Part shown: in pieces, positions 17,667 through 26,742 of the stretch
Position numbering within the stretch: the stretch's first letter is position 1
Layout of the letters: each line of letters begins with the position of its first letter
Made by a program: the position numbers and the translations under genes
Assembly: GCA_016711805.1 (NCBI GenBank)
Contig: JADJSH010000009.1
Coordinates: 129,646 to 193,645, forward strand
Origin: Bacteroidota bacterium
GTDB lineage: Bacteria > Bacteroidota > Bacteroidia > B-17B0 > Aurantibacillaceae
DNA: 64,000 nt
Direction: 5' to 3'
The notes under the pieces: model-generated
The model's database searches: none
The model's input: only the letters and a program-made list of their open reading frames with translations
Told to the model about the DNA's origin: nothing

Positions 17667-20435
17667 TTATTGTTTTCTAATAGCGTAAATCAATTCATCC
17701 AAAAACTCACCATTTTTAAATATTGTTTTATCGTATTTTCCTTCTAATTTAAAACCACATTTTTCCATTACTTTTTGCGATGGAATATTTGTCCCGTAAA
17801 TTCTAGCGAAAATTCTTACAATATCTAAATTTTCAAATCCATATTTTACTACTTGATGGATAGCATCAGTCACAATTCCTTTTCCCCAATATTCTTCAGC
17901 TAACCAATAACCGATTTCTGCATTCTTTCTTAAAATATCTGTTTGTAAATGTAAGCCAACACTTCCCACGGGCTTGTTATCAATAGTAATGGCAAAAATT
18001 GTTGCTGTAGTATTAGTTGTAGCAAATTCTATAAATGATGTTCCTTTTTCCTGAGTATAAGGATGCGGAAACACATCAGCCATGTATTTTGCAATGTTAG
18101 CATTATTAGCAATGCTTACCAATGTTTCTAAATCATCTATTTGCCAAGGCCTTAATGTAATTTGCATGATGAAATTATTTTTTCCTTTTCCTAAAATCCA
18201 AAATAACAATACAGGTAATAAAAAAATATCTGCTATTACGGCCACAGTAATGGTAATGCAAATTAAGAAACCAAAATAAAATGTACTTTGAAAATCACTC
18301 ACCATTAAACTCACAAAACCACCCATTAAAATAAATGTAGTTAAGAGAATCGGTTTTCCTGTTTCGAAATAGGTGCGCTTAAAAGCGTAAATTAATGATT
18401 TACCATAACCTAATTCTATTTTTAATCGTGAAATAAAGTGAATGGTGTCATCTGTAGCCACCCCAAAAGCAATACTAAATACTAAAGAGGTTGCCGCTTT
18501 TAATTCGATGCCAGCAAATCCCATAATTCCTGCAATAATTATTAAGGGAATCAAGTTCGGTAAAATAAATACTAATACCATTCGCCAACTCTTATGTAAG
18601 AAGTAGGTTAATATGATTATTACAATAATAGAGAATAAAAAACCTTGAGCCATATTCGTTACCATATACTCATTATTTCTGTCCACTAAGTGAGCGGCTC
18701 CTGTAATTTTAATCTCTATATCATTTGAATTGATGTGAGTTTTGATAAATTCTTCAAAATGCTTGTTTTGTTCATTTACAATTAAGCTTCCGATATCATT
18801 TATTTTCCCACTAATACGCGCAAATTTTCCATCAACGGTAATGATTCGTTTTAAGTCTTTATTCTTCTTATTGTCGGTTAATTGTTTTTTGACGTCTTCA
18901 TATTCTTCTACAGTGGGGAATTTTCCTTCACCAGATGTCTCATCATTTAGCGCTTTGTATATGTTTTTTGTTAGCATTGCTGGCGAATACATAAAACCAG
19001 CATGATATTCTTTCTTTAAATAATCATCAACCTCATTGAGTTGCTTCATGACATCGTAATCCCAAACCGTTTTGTCTTTATTTTTAATGGTGATGGCGAG
19101 TTCTAAAGGACGAACACCGCTATAGTGTTTGTCGAAAAACATAAAATCTTGTTTGATTTTCACACCATCTGATAAATCTTCCAATAAAATATTATTTACT
19201 TTTATTTTGTAAACGCCTACTGCCGAAAGAACTAATAAAACACAAGTAGTAATGATAATTGTTTTTTGATTTCTAAAAATCCAAAACAATATTTTGCGCA
19301 TCACATTGTAGGTTTTATTATCATGGTCGTGAACAGCTACTAATTTTTTTGGAGTGAAAAAGTAAAGTAGGGCAGGTAAGAGCGTGTAACTTAAACAAAA
19401 GGCGATTATTATACCCACTGAAGTGTACAAACCAAAGTACTTAATAGGTTGTATGCTCGAAAACAAAAGAGATAAAAATCCTACAACCGTTGTTATTAAG
19501 GTCAAGAAAGTTGGGAAACCAACTTCTTTTAAAATTAATGGATAAATTTTTTGTTTTTCAGTGCCTTTAGCTATCTCTTCAAAATATTTTGAGAAGAAAT
19601 GGACGACGTCGCTCATCCCTGCTATAAATATCATGGTAGGCAACATACAAGTCATGATGTCTAAGGATTGGTGCATCATGGCCATAATGCCTAAAGTCCA
19701 GAATATCGAAATAATTACGATTGTCATAGGAACAACGATGCCGTATAGTGATCTAAAAGAAACCCATAAAAATAAGATTACCAAAACAAAAGAAATGGCT
19801 AAGAAATACACAAATTCTTTTTCTAAATTTTTCAAATACACATCTTGTGCAACAATCCGTCCCACGAAATGAACTTCATCGAAATGATATTTATTAAAAG
19901 CTTTTTCAATATTGCGAGCTAAACTATCGCTTTTAACTTTACTGAGATTATCTTTTGTTTTAATAAAAATAGAAATAGACTTGGCATCTTTAGGAAAGAA
20001 AGAACCAATTAGTTCGGGTGTGCTATAAATGGCAATACTGTCATCTTTATATAAAGATGGATCATCTATGTGTAATAATCTTTTTTGAACTGGAGCTAAA
20101 CCACTTAACGAAATATTCTTGATGGTAGTGGGAGAAATAATTCTATCCGTATGTGGAATATCTTTTAACTCGTTGGATAGTTTCTCTATTTTTTCTAAAA
20201 AATCTTTCTGAAAGATTCCTTTTTTATTTTCTATTCCCAATAATACAAATTCATTATCCCATTCAAAGCGATTGCGATGCGTTTCGTAAACACTGAGCTC
20301 ATCATCTTCGTTGGGAAAGAAAGCTTCGAAATCGTAATTGAATTTTAATTTTTTAATTTGAAATGCGCAAAGTACCGTAAACGCAATAACGAAAACAAGA
20401 ACAGATGTGTTAAGTATTTTTTGAGGGATTTTCAT
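17667..20435 (-). CDS. RND/MMPL-family exporter read through into a GNAT acetyltransferase
   Basis: A 922-residue reading frame. Residues 1 to about 750 form an RND-superfamily transporter: an N-terminal helix, a large periplasmic loop with FFPNEDDE, two blocks of five helices (GMSDVVHFFSKYFEE and GVATDDTIHFISRL) and a second loop. Such proteins export lipids or hydrophobic compounds. Residues 757-922 (from ATG 18167) are a complete 166-residue RimJ/RimL-type GNAT (MQITLRPWQIDDLETL, then YWGKGIVTDA and MEKCGFKLEG). The join is GGA AAA AAT AAT. A seventh A in that run would create TAA 7 nt before the GNAT ATG. The fusion is thus probably two adjacent genes joined by a one-base deletion or base-call error. 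Confidence 0.85.
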   Translation of the reverse strand: MKIPQKILNTSVLVFVIAFTVLCAFQIKKLKFNYDFEAFFPNEDDELSVYETHRNRFEWDNEFVLLGIENKKGIFQKDFLEKIEKLSNELKDIPHTDRIISPTTIKNISLSGLAPVQKRLLHIDDPSLYKDDSIAIYSTPELIGSFFPKDAKSISIFIKTKDNLSKVKSDSLARNIEKAFNKYHFDEVHFVGRIVAQDVYLKNLEKEFVYFLAISFVLVILFLWVSFRSLYGIVVPMTIVIISIFWTLGIMAMMHQSLDIMTCMLPTMIFIAGMSDVVHFFSKYFEEIAKGTEKQKIYPLILKEVGFPTFLTLITTVVGFLSLLFSSIQPIKYFGLYTSVGIIIAFCLSYTLLPALLYFFTPKKLVAVHDHDNKTYNVMRKILFWIFRNQKTIIITTCVLLVLSAVGVYKIKVNNILLEDLSDGVKIKQDFMFFDKHYSGVRPLELAITIKNKDKTVWDYDVMKQLNEVDDYLKKEYHAGFMYSPAMLTKNIYKALNDETSGEGKFPTVEEYEDVKKQLTDNKKNKDLKRIITVDGKFARISGKINDIGSLIVNEQNKHFEEFIKTHINSNDIEIKITGAAHLVDRNNEYMVTNMAQGFLFSIIVIIILTYFLHKSWRMVLVFILPNLIPLIIIAGIMGFAGIELKAATSLVFSIAFGVATDDTIHFISRLKIELGYGKSLIYAFKRTYFETGKPILLTTFILMGGFVSLMVSDFQSTFYFGFLICITITVAVIADIFLLPVLLFWILGKGKNNFIMQITLRPWQIDDLETLVSIANNANIAKYMADVFPHPYTQEKGTSFIEFATTNTTATIFAITIDNKPVGSVGLHLQTDILRKNAEIGYWLAEEYWGKGIVTDAIHQVVKYGFENLDIVRIFARIYGTNIPSQKVMEKCGFKLEGKYDKTIFKNGEFLDELIYAIRKQ

Positions 20436-21820
20436 TACCAGCCTTTAGTGTCTATTAAATAAATTAAGGAACCTATTACTCCAGCACTTAATTCTAATTC
20501 GCGTTTATTTATTTTATCAAAGGTGTCATCTGCTGTATGGTGATAATCAAAATATTTTTGTCCATCAGGTTCAAAGCCCATTAAAGGAACTCCTATATCT
20601 GCTAAATAGCCAATGTCAGCCCCGTGACCTCCAATTTTAATGTATTGAACAAAATATGGATCTAATAAGGATTTCCAGCTTAGTACTTTTTTATAAGCCC
20701 CCATGGTTGTATCAATAGCAATACCTCTTGGCGAAAACCCACCAGCATCGCTTTCTAAAGCAGCAATGTGTTTTAAATTATTTTTTTTGGTGTCTTCAAA
20801 ATAGGCTTTGCCACCAGCGCCACCGTTTTCTTCATTCATAAATGCAACCGCACGTATGGTATGTTTTGGTTTAATGTTTTGTTTTTTATACATCGCTAAA
20901 ACTTCCATAGCTTGCACCACACCAGCGCCATCGTCATGCGCACCTTGTCCGTTATCCCAAGCATCTAAATGGCCGCCTGCCATAATAATTTCATTTGGTT
21001 TTTCAGAGCCTTTAATTTCTCCAACTACATTATATGATAATTCTTTTGCTAGCATTTGGCAATTCATTTTTAATTGAAGAGTCAAAGCGGGATTAGCTTT
21101 TAATTCTTCTAGTAATTTATCAGCACCGCTGAAGCTAATAGCACAAGCAGGTATTCTGTTTTTTGCCAAAACTGTATCGTAGCCCATTACTCCCGTGTGG
21201 GGAAAATCATTGTTAATAGAACTCATACTGCGAACGATGGTTGCAACAGCGCCATACTTAGCCGCTTTACTAGGGCCCGAATAGCGGTAAGTAACAGTTT
21301 CTCCATAACAAGTGCCAGTGCTTAAATGTTTATGGTCAAAGTATACATTATAAAATACGATTTTACCTTTGATATTTTTCTCTCCCAAAGAATCGAGTTG
21401 AGCATAACTATTAACGATAATGACTGGTGCATTTAATCCTGTTTTGCTTGTACCAACCGAATTACCTAATGCACAAATGTTATAGTTAGTTTGTTTTTTT
21501 GTTTTTGAATTGATGGATGTACAAGTTTCTTTTTCACCTCTTACCCAATGAGGTACCATGCAAGGTTGCAAATAAACAGTATCTGCACCAGCTTCATACA
21601 TCGCTTTTTTTGCCCACGTTACTGCCTTGGCTGCTCCAGGCGAACCGCTCAAGCGACTTTCTATTTTAGTGGAAAGGAATTCTAAGTTTTTATAACAATT
21701 ACTTTGAGTCAAATAATAGTCAAAGTGTTTGCGTAAAGCAATACTATCCTTATTTTGAGAATAAGAATGTAATGAAATACTAACTAAAAATAATGAAATG
21801 AAGATATGATTTAGGCTCAT
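20435..21820 (-). CDS. secreted M28-family zinc peptidase (carboxypeptidase Q-like)
   Basis: A 461-residue exported metallopeptidase with signal peptide MSLNHIFISLFLVSISLHSYSQ (cleavage expected after SYS or at its end). After a PA-like insert (residues about 120-240) the co-catalytic zinc site is complete: GGHLDAWDNG, AHDDGAGVV, FMNEENGG, LESDAGG and the final FDYHHTADDTFD. Family members remove terminal residues from peptides in the periplasm. Its TAA overlaps the exporter's ATG by one base (TAATG), so the two are translationally coupled. DUF4294 lies 45 bp upstream. Confidence 0.9.
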   Translation of the reverse strand: MSLNHIFISLFLVSISLHSYSQNKDSIALRKHFDYYLTQSNCYKNLEFLSTKIESRLSGSPGAAKAVTWAKKAMYEAGADTVYLQPCMVPHWVRGEKETCTSINSKTKKQTNYNICALGNSVGTSKTGLNAPVIIVNSYAQLDSLGEKNIKGKIVFYNVYFDHKHLSTGTCYGETVTYRYSGPSKAAKYGAVATIVRSMSSINNDFPHTGVMGYDTVLAKNRIPACAISFSGADKLLEELKANPALTLQLKMNCQMLAKELSYNVVGEIKGSEKPNEIIMAGGHLDAWDNGQGAHDDGAGVVQAMEVLAMYKKQNIKPKHTIRAVAFMNEENGGAGGKAYFEDTKKNNLKHIAALESDAGGFSPRGIAIDTTMGAYKKVLSWKSLLDPYFVQYIKIGGHGADIGYLADIGVPLMGFEPDGQKYFDYHHTADDTFDKINKRELELSAGVIGSLIYLIDTKGW

Positions 21821-21865
21821 AATTTAAGACTATAAATAATGAGATTAAAAGTACTATTTTAAAAC

Positions 21866-22495
21866 TTAAAACTGCCCAGCTTCTACTAATTTTATTGCAC
21901 GTTCAATCATAATATCTTCCCCATTTGGGTCGTATTCTGATTTCATGTTGCTGCCAAATATACGTGCTACACTTTGCCACATAAATGCTTGAAAACCGCC
22001 TCTTAAATCTTTCACTAATTCGTAGCTTGTATTGCCTGTTTCTCGGTCGATGAGTTTTAATAATATACGACCTTGAGTCATGCTTAAATCTTTTAGAGGT
22101 TCTTCAAATTCAGCTTTTAATTCTTTCTCTACTGTTTTCATATAAGCTTTTCGAGTAGCTTCGTTTGGCATTTTTTCCAAAATACGATTGTACTCTTTTA
22201 ATTTTGCTGCCGCCAAAATTGCATACGGATAAACCTTTTTCACATTATACTTTGTTCGGTTCCATGCCTCATATTGTTTTTTGTTTTTGTAGGGATAATC
22301 GGCGTATATCCAAATGTCGTTTAAACGAATACTAGGAACGGTATCTCCATTAATTACTTCGGCCCAAACTTTATAAACTACTTTAGGTTTATCTGTTGGT
22401 ACAATCACATCATCACCAGTTTGAGCATAAAATTGAAACAACAAACAACTAAATAGGATTGTTAGTTTAAATTTAGATGTGATGAGTTGATTCAT
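21866..22495 (-). CDS. DUF4294 family secreted protein
   Basis: A 209-residue protein with a signal peptide (up to FQFYAQ) and the conserved DUF4294 body: IRLNDIWIYADYPYKNKKQY, then YNVKKVYPYA, and ILLKLIDRETGNTSYELVKD followed by FWQS-like FMWQSVARIFG. The family is restricted mainly to Bacteroidota and is commonly next to a metallopeptidase gene, as here with the M28 peptidase. Its function is not known. Confidence 0.85.
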   Translation of the reverse strand: MNQLITSKFKLTILFSCLLFQFYAQTGDDVIVPTDKPKVVYKVWAEVINGDTVPSIRLNDIWIYADYPYKNKKQYEAWNRTKYNVKKVYPYAILAAAKLKEYNRILEKMPNEATRKAYMKTVEKELKAEFEEPLKDLSMTQGRILLKLIDRETGNTSYELVKDLRGGFQAFMWQSVARIFGSNMKSEYDPNGEDIMIERAIKLVEAGQF

Positions 22496-22516
22496 ATTCT
22501 GTTAATCCCTTAAACG

Positions 22517-22543
22517 AAAAAGGTAACCCTTCGGTTACCTTTA
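22517..22543 (-). terminator. intrinsic terminator after accC
   Basis: A perfect 10-bp stem (AAAGGTAACC and GGTTACCTTT, 22519-22542) with a four-base loop. Read on the minus strand it is followed by TTTTTCG, directly after the accC stop at 22547. Confidence 0.8.
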
Positions 22544-22546
22544 AAA

Positions 22547-24028
22547 TTAAACGCGATTTAATCGCCATTTAGATTTTGGACCGGAACTGTTACTTTGCTC
22601 TTGTGCTTTGCTATTCAAATTAGATGCCATAAACGCTCCAAAAATAGAGGCTACCTCTTCTTCGTTTGAATTAGATTTATTTAACATTTCAGGTTTAAAA
22701 TATTTAGGAATAAAACCTGTATCAAATTTGCCACTTACAAAAGCTTCGTGCTTTAATACAAAGGCACAAAAAGGTAAGGTTGTTTCTACACCTGTAATTT
22801 GGTAATCTTGAATAGCGCGTAACATTTTCTCAATCGCTTCTGTTCTATCTTTACCATGAACAATTAATTTAGCAATCATTGGATCATAATAAATAGGAAT
22901 ATCCATTCCTTCAGTAAACGAATCATCTACACGTACGCCAGGACCAGTAGGTACACGGTATGTTTTTAAAGTTCCAATATCTGGTAAAAAATTATTAGTT
23001 GGGTCTTCGGCGCATACTCGCACTTCAATGGCATGTCCGTTTATTTTTAAATCTTCTTGAGTAAAAGATAATTTTTCGCCACGCGCTACTTTAATTTGTT
23101 CTTTTACTAAGTCTAATCCAGTAATCATTTCTGAAACAGGATGTTCCACTTGTAAACGCGTATTCATTTCTAAGAAATAGAAATTTAATTGATCATCTAC
23201 CAAAAACTCAACTGTTCCAGCACCACTGTAATTACATGCTTTGGCAACGTTTACAGCACATTCACCCATGGCTTTTCTTAATTCTGGAGTCAATACCGCT
23301 GAAGGGGCTTCCTCAATAACTTTTTGATGGCGACGTTGAATACTACATTCTCGTTCAAATAAGTAAACACAGTTGCCGTGATTATCAGCTAACAATTGTA
23401 TTTCAATATGTCGTGGGCCAGAAGCATATTTTTCGATAAACACAGCTCCGTTTCCAAAAGCAGAAATAGCTTCACTTATCGCCATTTTCATTTGCTCTTC
23501 CACTTCACTTTCTTTCTCTACTAAACGCATTCCTTTTCCGCCACCACCAGCAGATGCTTTAATTAATAAAGGAAATCCAATTTCCTTAGCTAATTTGGTA
23601 GCTTCTGCTAAATCGCTGATAGCACCTTCTGATCCTGGAATCATTGGTACTTTATATTTTTTAGCGGTAGCTTTAGCGCTTAATTTATCGCCCATCATGT
23701 CCATGGCATCAGCGCTTGGTCCTATGAAGGTAATTCCTGCTTTTTGTACTTTTCGCACAAAATCAGCATTCTCAGATAAAAAACCATATCCTGGATGAAT
23801 ACCATCTACTCCTAACTCTTTACAAATAGCAATAATTTTATCACCTTGTAAATAAGATTGAGCGCTAGGTGGCGGACCAACGCATACGGCTTCATCTGCA
23901 TAATTTACAAATGGCGCATTTCTATCGGCTTCGCTATAAATAGCAACGGTTTTAATACCCATTTCTTTAGCACTACGCATCACACGTAAAGCAATTTCTC
24001 CTCGGTTGGCAATTAATATTTTCTTCAT
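22547..24028 (-). CDS. accC: acetyl-CoA carboxylase biotin carboxylase subunit
   Basis: A 493-residue ATP-grasp enzyme that carboxylates the biotin of the carrier protein in fatty-acid synthesis. Motifs are ANRGEIALRV and GYGFLSEN in the N-terminal domain, GGGGKGM near residue 163, ERECSIQRRHQK, and EMNTRLQVEHPVSEM near residue 285. The C-terminus has a 40-residue low-complexity tail (Asn/Ser-rich) beyond the usual end. No accB is adjacent, so the carrier subunit must be elsewhere. It could also serve a propionyl-CoA type complex. Confidence 0.9.
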   Translation of the reverse strand: MKKILIANRGEIALRVMRSAKEMGIKTVAIYSEADRNAPFVNYADEAVCVGPPPSAQSYLQGDKIIAICKELGVDGIHPGYGFLSENADFVRKVQKAGITFIGPSADAMDMMGDKLSAKATAKKYKVPMIPGSEGAISDLAEATKLAKEIGFPLLIKASAGGGGKGMRLVEKESEVEEQMKMAISEAISAFGNGAVFIEKYASGPRHIEIQLLADNHGNCVYLFERECSIQRRHQKVIEEAPSAVLTPELRKAMGECAVNVAKACNYSGAGTVEFLVDDQLNFYFLEMNTRLQVEHPVSEMITGLDLVKEQIKVARGEKLSFTQEDLKINGHAIEVRVCAEDPTNNFLPDIGTLKTYRVPTGPGVRVDDSFTEGMDIPIYYDPMIAKLIVHGKDRTEAIEKMLRAIQDYQITGVETTLPFCAFVLKHEAFVSGKFDTGFIPKYFKPEMLNKSNSNEEEVASIFGAFMASNLNSKAQEQSNSSGPKSKWRLNRV

Positions 24029-24051
24029 CTTATTAGTACAATAATCAGTTA

Positions 24052-24059
24052 CGAATATA
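24052..24059 (-). promoter_or_regulatory. -7 promoter box of accC (TATATTCG)
   Basis: On the minus strand TATATTCG ends 24 bp before the accC ATG, a common variant of the Bacteroidota -7 element. Confidence 0.45.
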
Positions 24060-24185
24060 GTGATTGAGATGTTTAAATTGGTAGAATTTTCGAAGAAATT
24101 GCCATTTGTTAATAGTTTGTGAATACTCTTAAATGCACTTGTTAAAGCTTTTTACAATATTTGTTAAAACACTAAACATACCACT

Positions 24186-26546
24186 ATGAGAAGACTACTA
24201 TTTTCTTTTGTTATTCTATTTTCTATAACTGTAGCGCAAGCCCAGGAAAATTTTAATATTGACGATTTGCCTACCATTTTAGTTAGAGAATTAAACAAAT
24301 TCCGACTTAAAAATGGCCTAGATACTTTTGAAGTTAATCAAGTATTAATTGATGCAGCGGCTATTGACTGTAATAAGTTTGCTAAAGCAGGTGTTGCTAA
24401 AGTGGATCCTGAAAAAGTGAAAAAGAATTTAGTAAAAGCGGGTGGTACCCAAAAAGGTGAGGAAGTAACCATGCTATCTCCAGTAAGTAAAGGACGAGAT
24501 AATTATAAAACAGCCGAAGTTGCTAAAGTAATTTGGACGCGTTGGGAAAATAACAAAAAAGACAAAGAGATTTTATTGAAGCCTCAATACATGCTCATCG
24601 GGATAAAATGTGTGATGCAGAAAGATGGTAAAAAAATAGTTGCAACCGCAGTGTTTGGTGGTTACGACAGTTTTAATACAGGTGCTAAAATGAAAAAAGA
24701 ATTAGCCGTACCTTTTAATACAAAGTCTAAAAAATTATTAACTCCAGATGCCAAATCTTGTAAATCTTGTGAGAAATGGAAAAACTACGATGTTTTACAA
24801 AAAGGTTTAAAGGTTGAAAACGGAAAAATTTATTTGGAGTACGCCAACCTAAAAGATTTAAAGCGTTTATTAAAGAAAACAAAAGATGGTTTAGCAGTAG
24901 ATGTGGTTCAAAGATCACAATATGAAAAAGCAGATTATAATATAGTCGATAACAATTACCAAAATAAAGGTATTATGGGTAAGGTGATTGCTAAAGATCA
25001 GGTGTTTGCTAAAAATTTAATTAAGCCAGATCCTAAAGCGAAGAAAAAAGTTAAGATTAATAAATTAAAAATTGAGATGGGTAAGTTTAACCCAAAAATT
25101 ACTGGTCCTTATGAATTAAACTTAATTGTAGTGCAAGATGGACACGTTTGTAAAACAGTTACGCGTAGTTATTTGGAAAAAGGAGATCAAGAAAGTAGTA
25201 CGCCTGTTGGTATTATTCCTGCCGATTCTACAGTTGGATTAAAGCCTGCATTTGAACCAAAATCCGAAAGTTCCATTTTAAATTTTACAATTCCTTTCGA
25301 AAAAAACAAATCAGAATTTAAGCCTGAAGATATTGCTCCTTTTATTAAGGCATTAAATGAACCTGATTTTATGATTGATGGTTTATATATTTATGCTTAC
25401 TCATCTATTGAAGGAGATGCTAATGCAAATGCTAAATTGCAGCGTAAGCGTGCAGAGAGTGTAACCAATGTGTTACAAAGCATGCAAAAAAATAAAATCA
25501 CACCTAATATCGAAACTAAAGATTCTTGGGCTTTATTTGAGTTAGAAATGGAAGATGGTAAGTATGCCGACTTAGTAAAATTGGGTAAAGAAAAAGCGAT
25601 TAAAAAAATTAATAACGATGGAGCTTTATTAAATGAATTAGAGCCTGTTTTAGCGAAGCAACGTTTTGCTCAAATGGTAATGGATGTTACTTATGATATC
25701 TCTGGAGATAAAGAACAGAAGTTTACAACCGTGTCATTTAACAGAGCAATTAAGGCAAACAAAATGAGCCAAGCGTATAAAATTATGGAGTATGCTTCTA
25801 CTCAAAAAATAGCTAAAAAATATACAGAAGATGTGTTGGATAGTTTTAAAATTCCTGAAAATCCACAGTTCATTAATTTATTAAATAATAAAGCGTATTA
25901 CAATTACTTGGCTAATAGCAGTATTGTGGATGAAGATGACTATGCAGAATTTAAGCGCTTAGAAAAAATTGATCCAGCTAGTGATGTGGTGAGATTTAAT
26001 CGTATTTTTTGCTCGATAAAAATTGATTCAACTACTGGAACGAAAGAGCAACAAGCAAAAATGCAACAAGAAATTGACGCACTTTATAAAGCAAAAATCA
26101 GTAAAAAATTGGTGGATGGTTTAAATATTGAGTGGCAATTTAAAATTATAGAGTCTTTGGATACTACTGATGGCGCTGATGCACAAATAGAAGCATGCAT
26201 TAATAAAATTAAAGGTTTTTATAATTTTAAAGAGGCAAGTTGGCAAAATGCTTTAAAATTGGCTTATGTATTTACAAGAGGAAAAGATTATAAATTCTCT
26301 TCAACTGTATTAGAGCCGTTTTTAAAAGTAGAAAATGTGAGTGAAGATTTATTATTCAGTTATATTTCAATTGCATCTCATTTGCCTGAGAAATTTTATA
26401 GCCGTGTGTTTAGCGATGCTTTGCACAAAGCAAAAGAAAAGAATCCTGAACGCTACTGTAAATTATTTGGAGATCCATATATGTCGTTTCAAGTGTTAGA
26501 TAACCCTAATGCTAAAAAAGATTATAGAGAAGCAGGTTGTAGATAA
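24186..26546 (+). CDS. secreted protein with N-terminal CAP-like and central OmpA-like regions
   Basis: A 786-residue exported protein with signal peptide MRRLLFSFVILFSITVAQA. Residues about 30-160 look like a CAP/SCP domain (LNKFRLKNGLDTFEVNQVL, then DCNKFAK). Residues about 360-460 look like an OmpA-type peptidoglycan-binding fold: FEKNKSEFKPEDIAPFIKAL, then a SSIEGD motif and LQRKRAESV, where OmpA domains have the aligned Arg pair. The last third is helical and repeat-like without a recognised family. It is likely anchored to the cell wall in the periplasm. Its coding end overlaps the promoter of the downstream Tyr leader. Confidence 0.7.
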   Translation: MRRLLFSFVILFSITVAQAQENFNIDDLPTILVRELNKFRLKNGLDTFEVNQVLIDAAAIDCNKFAKAGVAKVDPEKVKKNLVKAGGTQKGEEVTMLSPVSKGRDNYKTAEVAKVIWTRWENNKKDKEILLKPQYMLIGIKCVMQKDGKKIVATAVFGGYDSFNTGAKMKKELAVPFNTKSKKLLTPDAKSCKSCEKWKNYDVLQKGLKVENGKIYLEYANLKDLKRLLKKTKDGLAVDVVQRSQYEKADYNIVDNNYQNKGIMGKVIAKDQVFAKNLIKPDPKAKKKVKINKLKIEMGKFNPKITGPYELNLIVVQDGHVCKTVTRSYLEKGDQESSTPVGIIPADSTVGLKPAFEPKSESSILNFTIPFEKNKSEFKPEDIAPFIKALNEPDFMIDGLYIYAYSSIEGDANANAKLQRKRAESVTNVLQSMQKNKITPNIETKDSWALFELEMEDGKYADLVKLGKEKAIKKINNDGALLNELEPVLAKQRFAQMVMDVTYDISGDKEQKFTTVSFNRAIKANKMSQAYKIMEYASTQKIAKKYTEDVLDSFKIPENPQFINLLNNKAYYNYLANSSIVDEDDYAEFKRLEKIDPASDVVRFNRIFCSIKIDSTTGTKEQQAKMQQEIDALYKAKISKKLVDGLNIEWQFKIIESLDTTDGADAQIEACINKIKGFYNFKEASWQNALKLAYVFTRGKDYKFSSTVLEPFLKVENVSEDLLFSYISIASHLPEKFYSRVFSDALHKAKEKNPERYCKLFGDPYMSFQVLDNPNAKKDYREAGCR

Positions 26547-26554
26547 TTTATTTC

Positions 26555-26562
26555 TATATTTG
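26555..26562 (+). promoter_or_regulatory. -7 promoter box of the phhA leader (TATATTTG)
   Basis: TATATTTG matches TAnnTTTG exactly and lies 8 bp after the upstream stop codon. A TTG at 26537-26539 could be the -33 element. The expected transcription start falls at or near the first leader ATG (26567), so the leader may be translated from the second ATG (26576) or leaderless. Confidence 0.6.
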
Positions 26563-26566
26563 ACCC

Positions 26567-26641
26567 ATGAATAAAATGAACACTACTTATTATTACTATT
26601 ATCTAATGAATCCCATTGGAATGGTAATGTATTGTTCATAG
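26567..26641 (+). CDS. tyrosine-rich leader peptide of phenylalanine hydroxylase
   Basis: A 24-codon frame beginning MNKMNTTYYYYYL, with five consecutive Tyr codons at 26588-26602 (TAT TAT TAC TAT TAT) and a further Tyr near the end, stopping with TAG at 26639-26641. A start at the second Met (26576) gives 21 residues. It lies between a good promoter box and a perfect terminator, ahead of a gene whose product makes tyrosine. That arrangement is the layout of amino-acid attenuators of the trp/his/phe type. No other role is evident for such a peptide. Confidence 0.8.
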   Translation: MNKMNTTYYYYYLMNPIGMVMYCS

Positions 26642-26696
26642 TTAGCTAAAGAAACTCAGAATAATAATTTGTAACCCGTTCCAGTAGGAACGGGTT
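26613..26696 (+). promoter_or_regulatory. Tyr-responsive transcription attenuator (competing hairpins)
   Basis: Segment 1 (CCAT, 26613-26616) can pair with segment 2 (ATGG, 26621-26624). Segment 2 extended as GGAATGG (26618-26624) can instead pair with CCGTTCC (26676-26682), which is the left arm of the terminator. A ribosome stalled on the Tyr codons would cover segment 1, free segment 2 and block the terminator. Fast translation would allow the terminator. The pairings are read by eye and the 1:2 hairpin is short (4 bp). Confidence 0.6.
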
Positions 26697-26701
26697 TTTT
26701 T
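26673..26701 (+). terminator. attenuator terminator upstream of phhA
   Basis: A perfect 10-bp stem (AACCCGTTCC and GGAACGGGTT) with loop AGTA followed by a T-run, placed 41 bp before the phhA ATG and not after any full-size gene. Its position between leader peptide and structural gene indicates attenuation. Confidence 0.9.
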
Positions 26702-26742
26702 ATGCCTTTTTTTTTAATAGTAACAATCAAAAACAGATAAAT

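Noticed and set aside
18165..18185. A genuine functional exporter-acetyltransferase fusion as a new system
   Set aside because: The joint lies in an A-run where one extra base restores a stop and a normal GNAT start, so two genes is the simpler reading.
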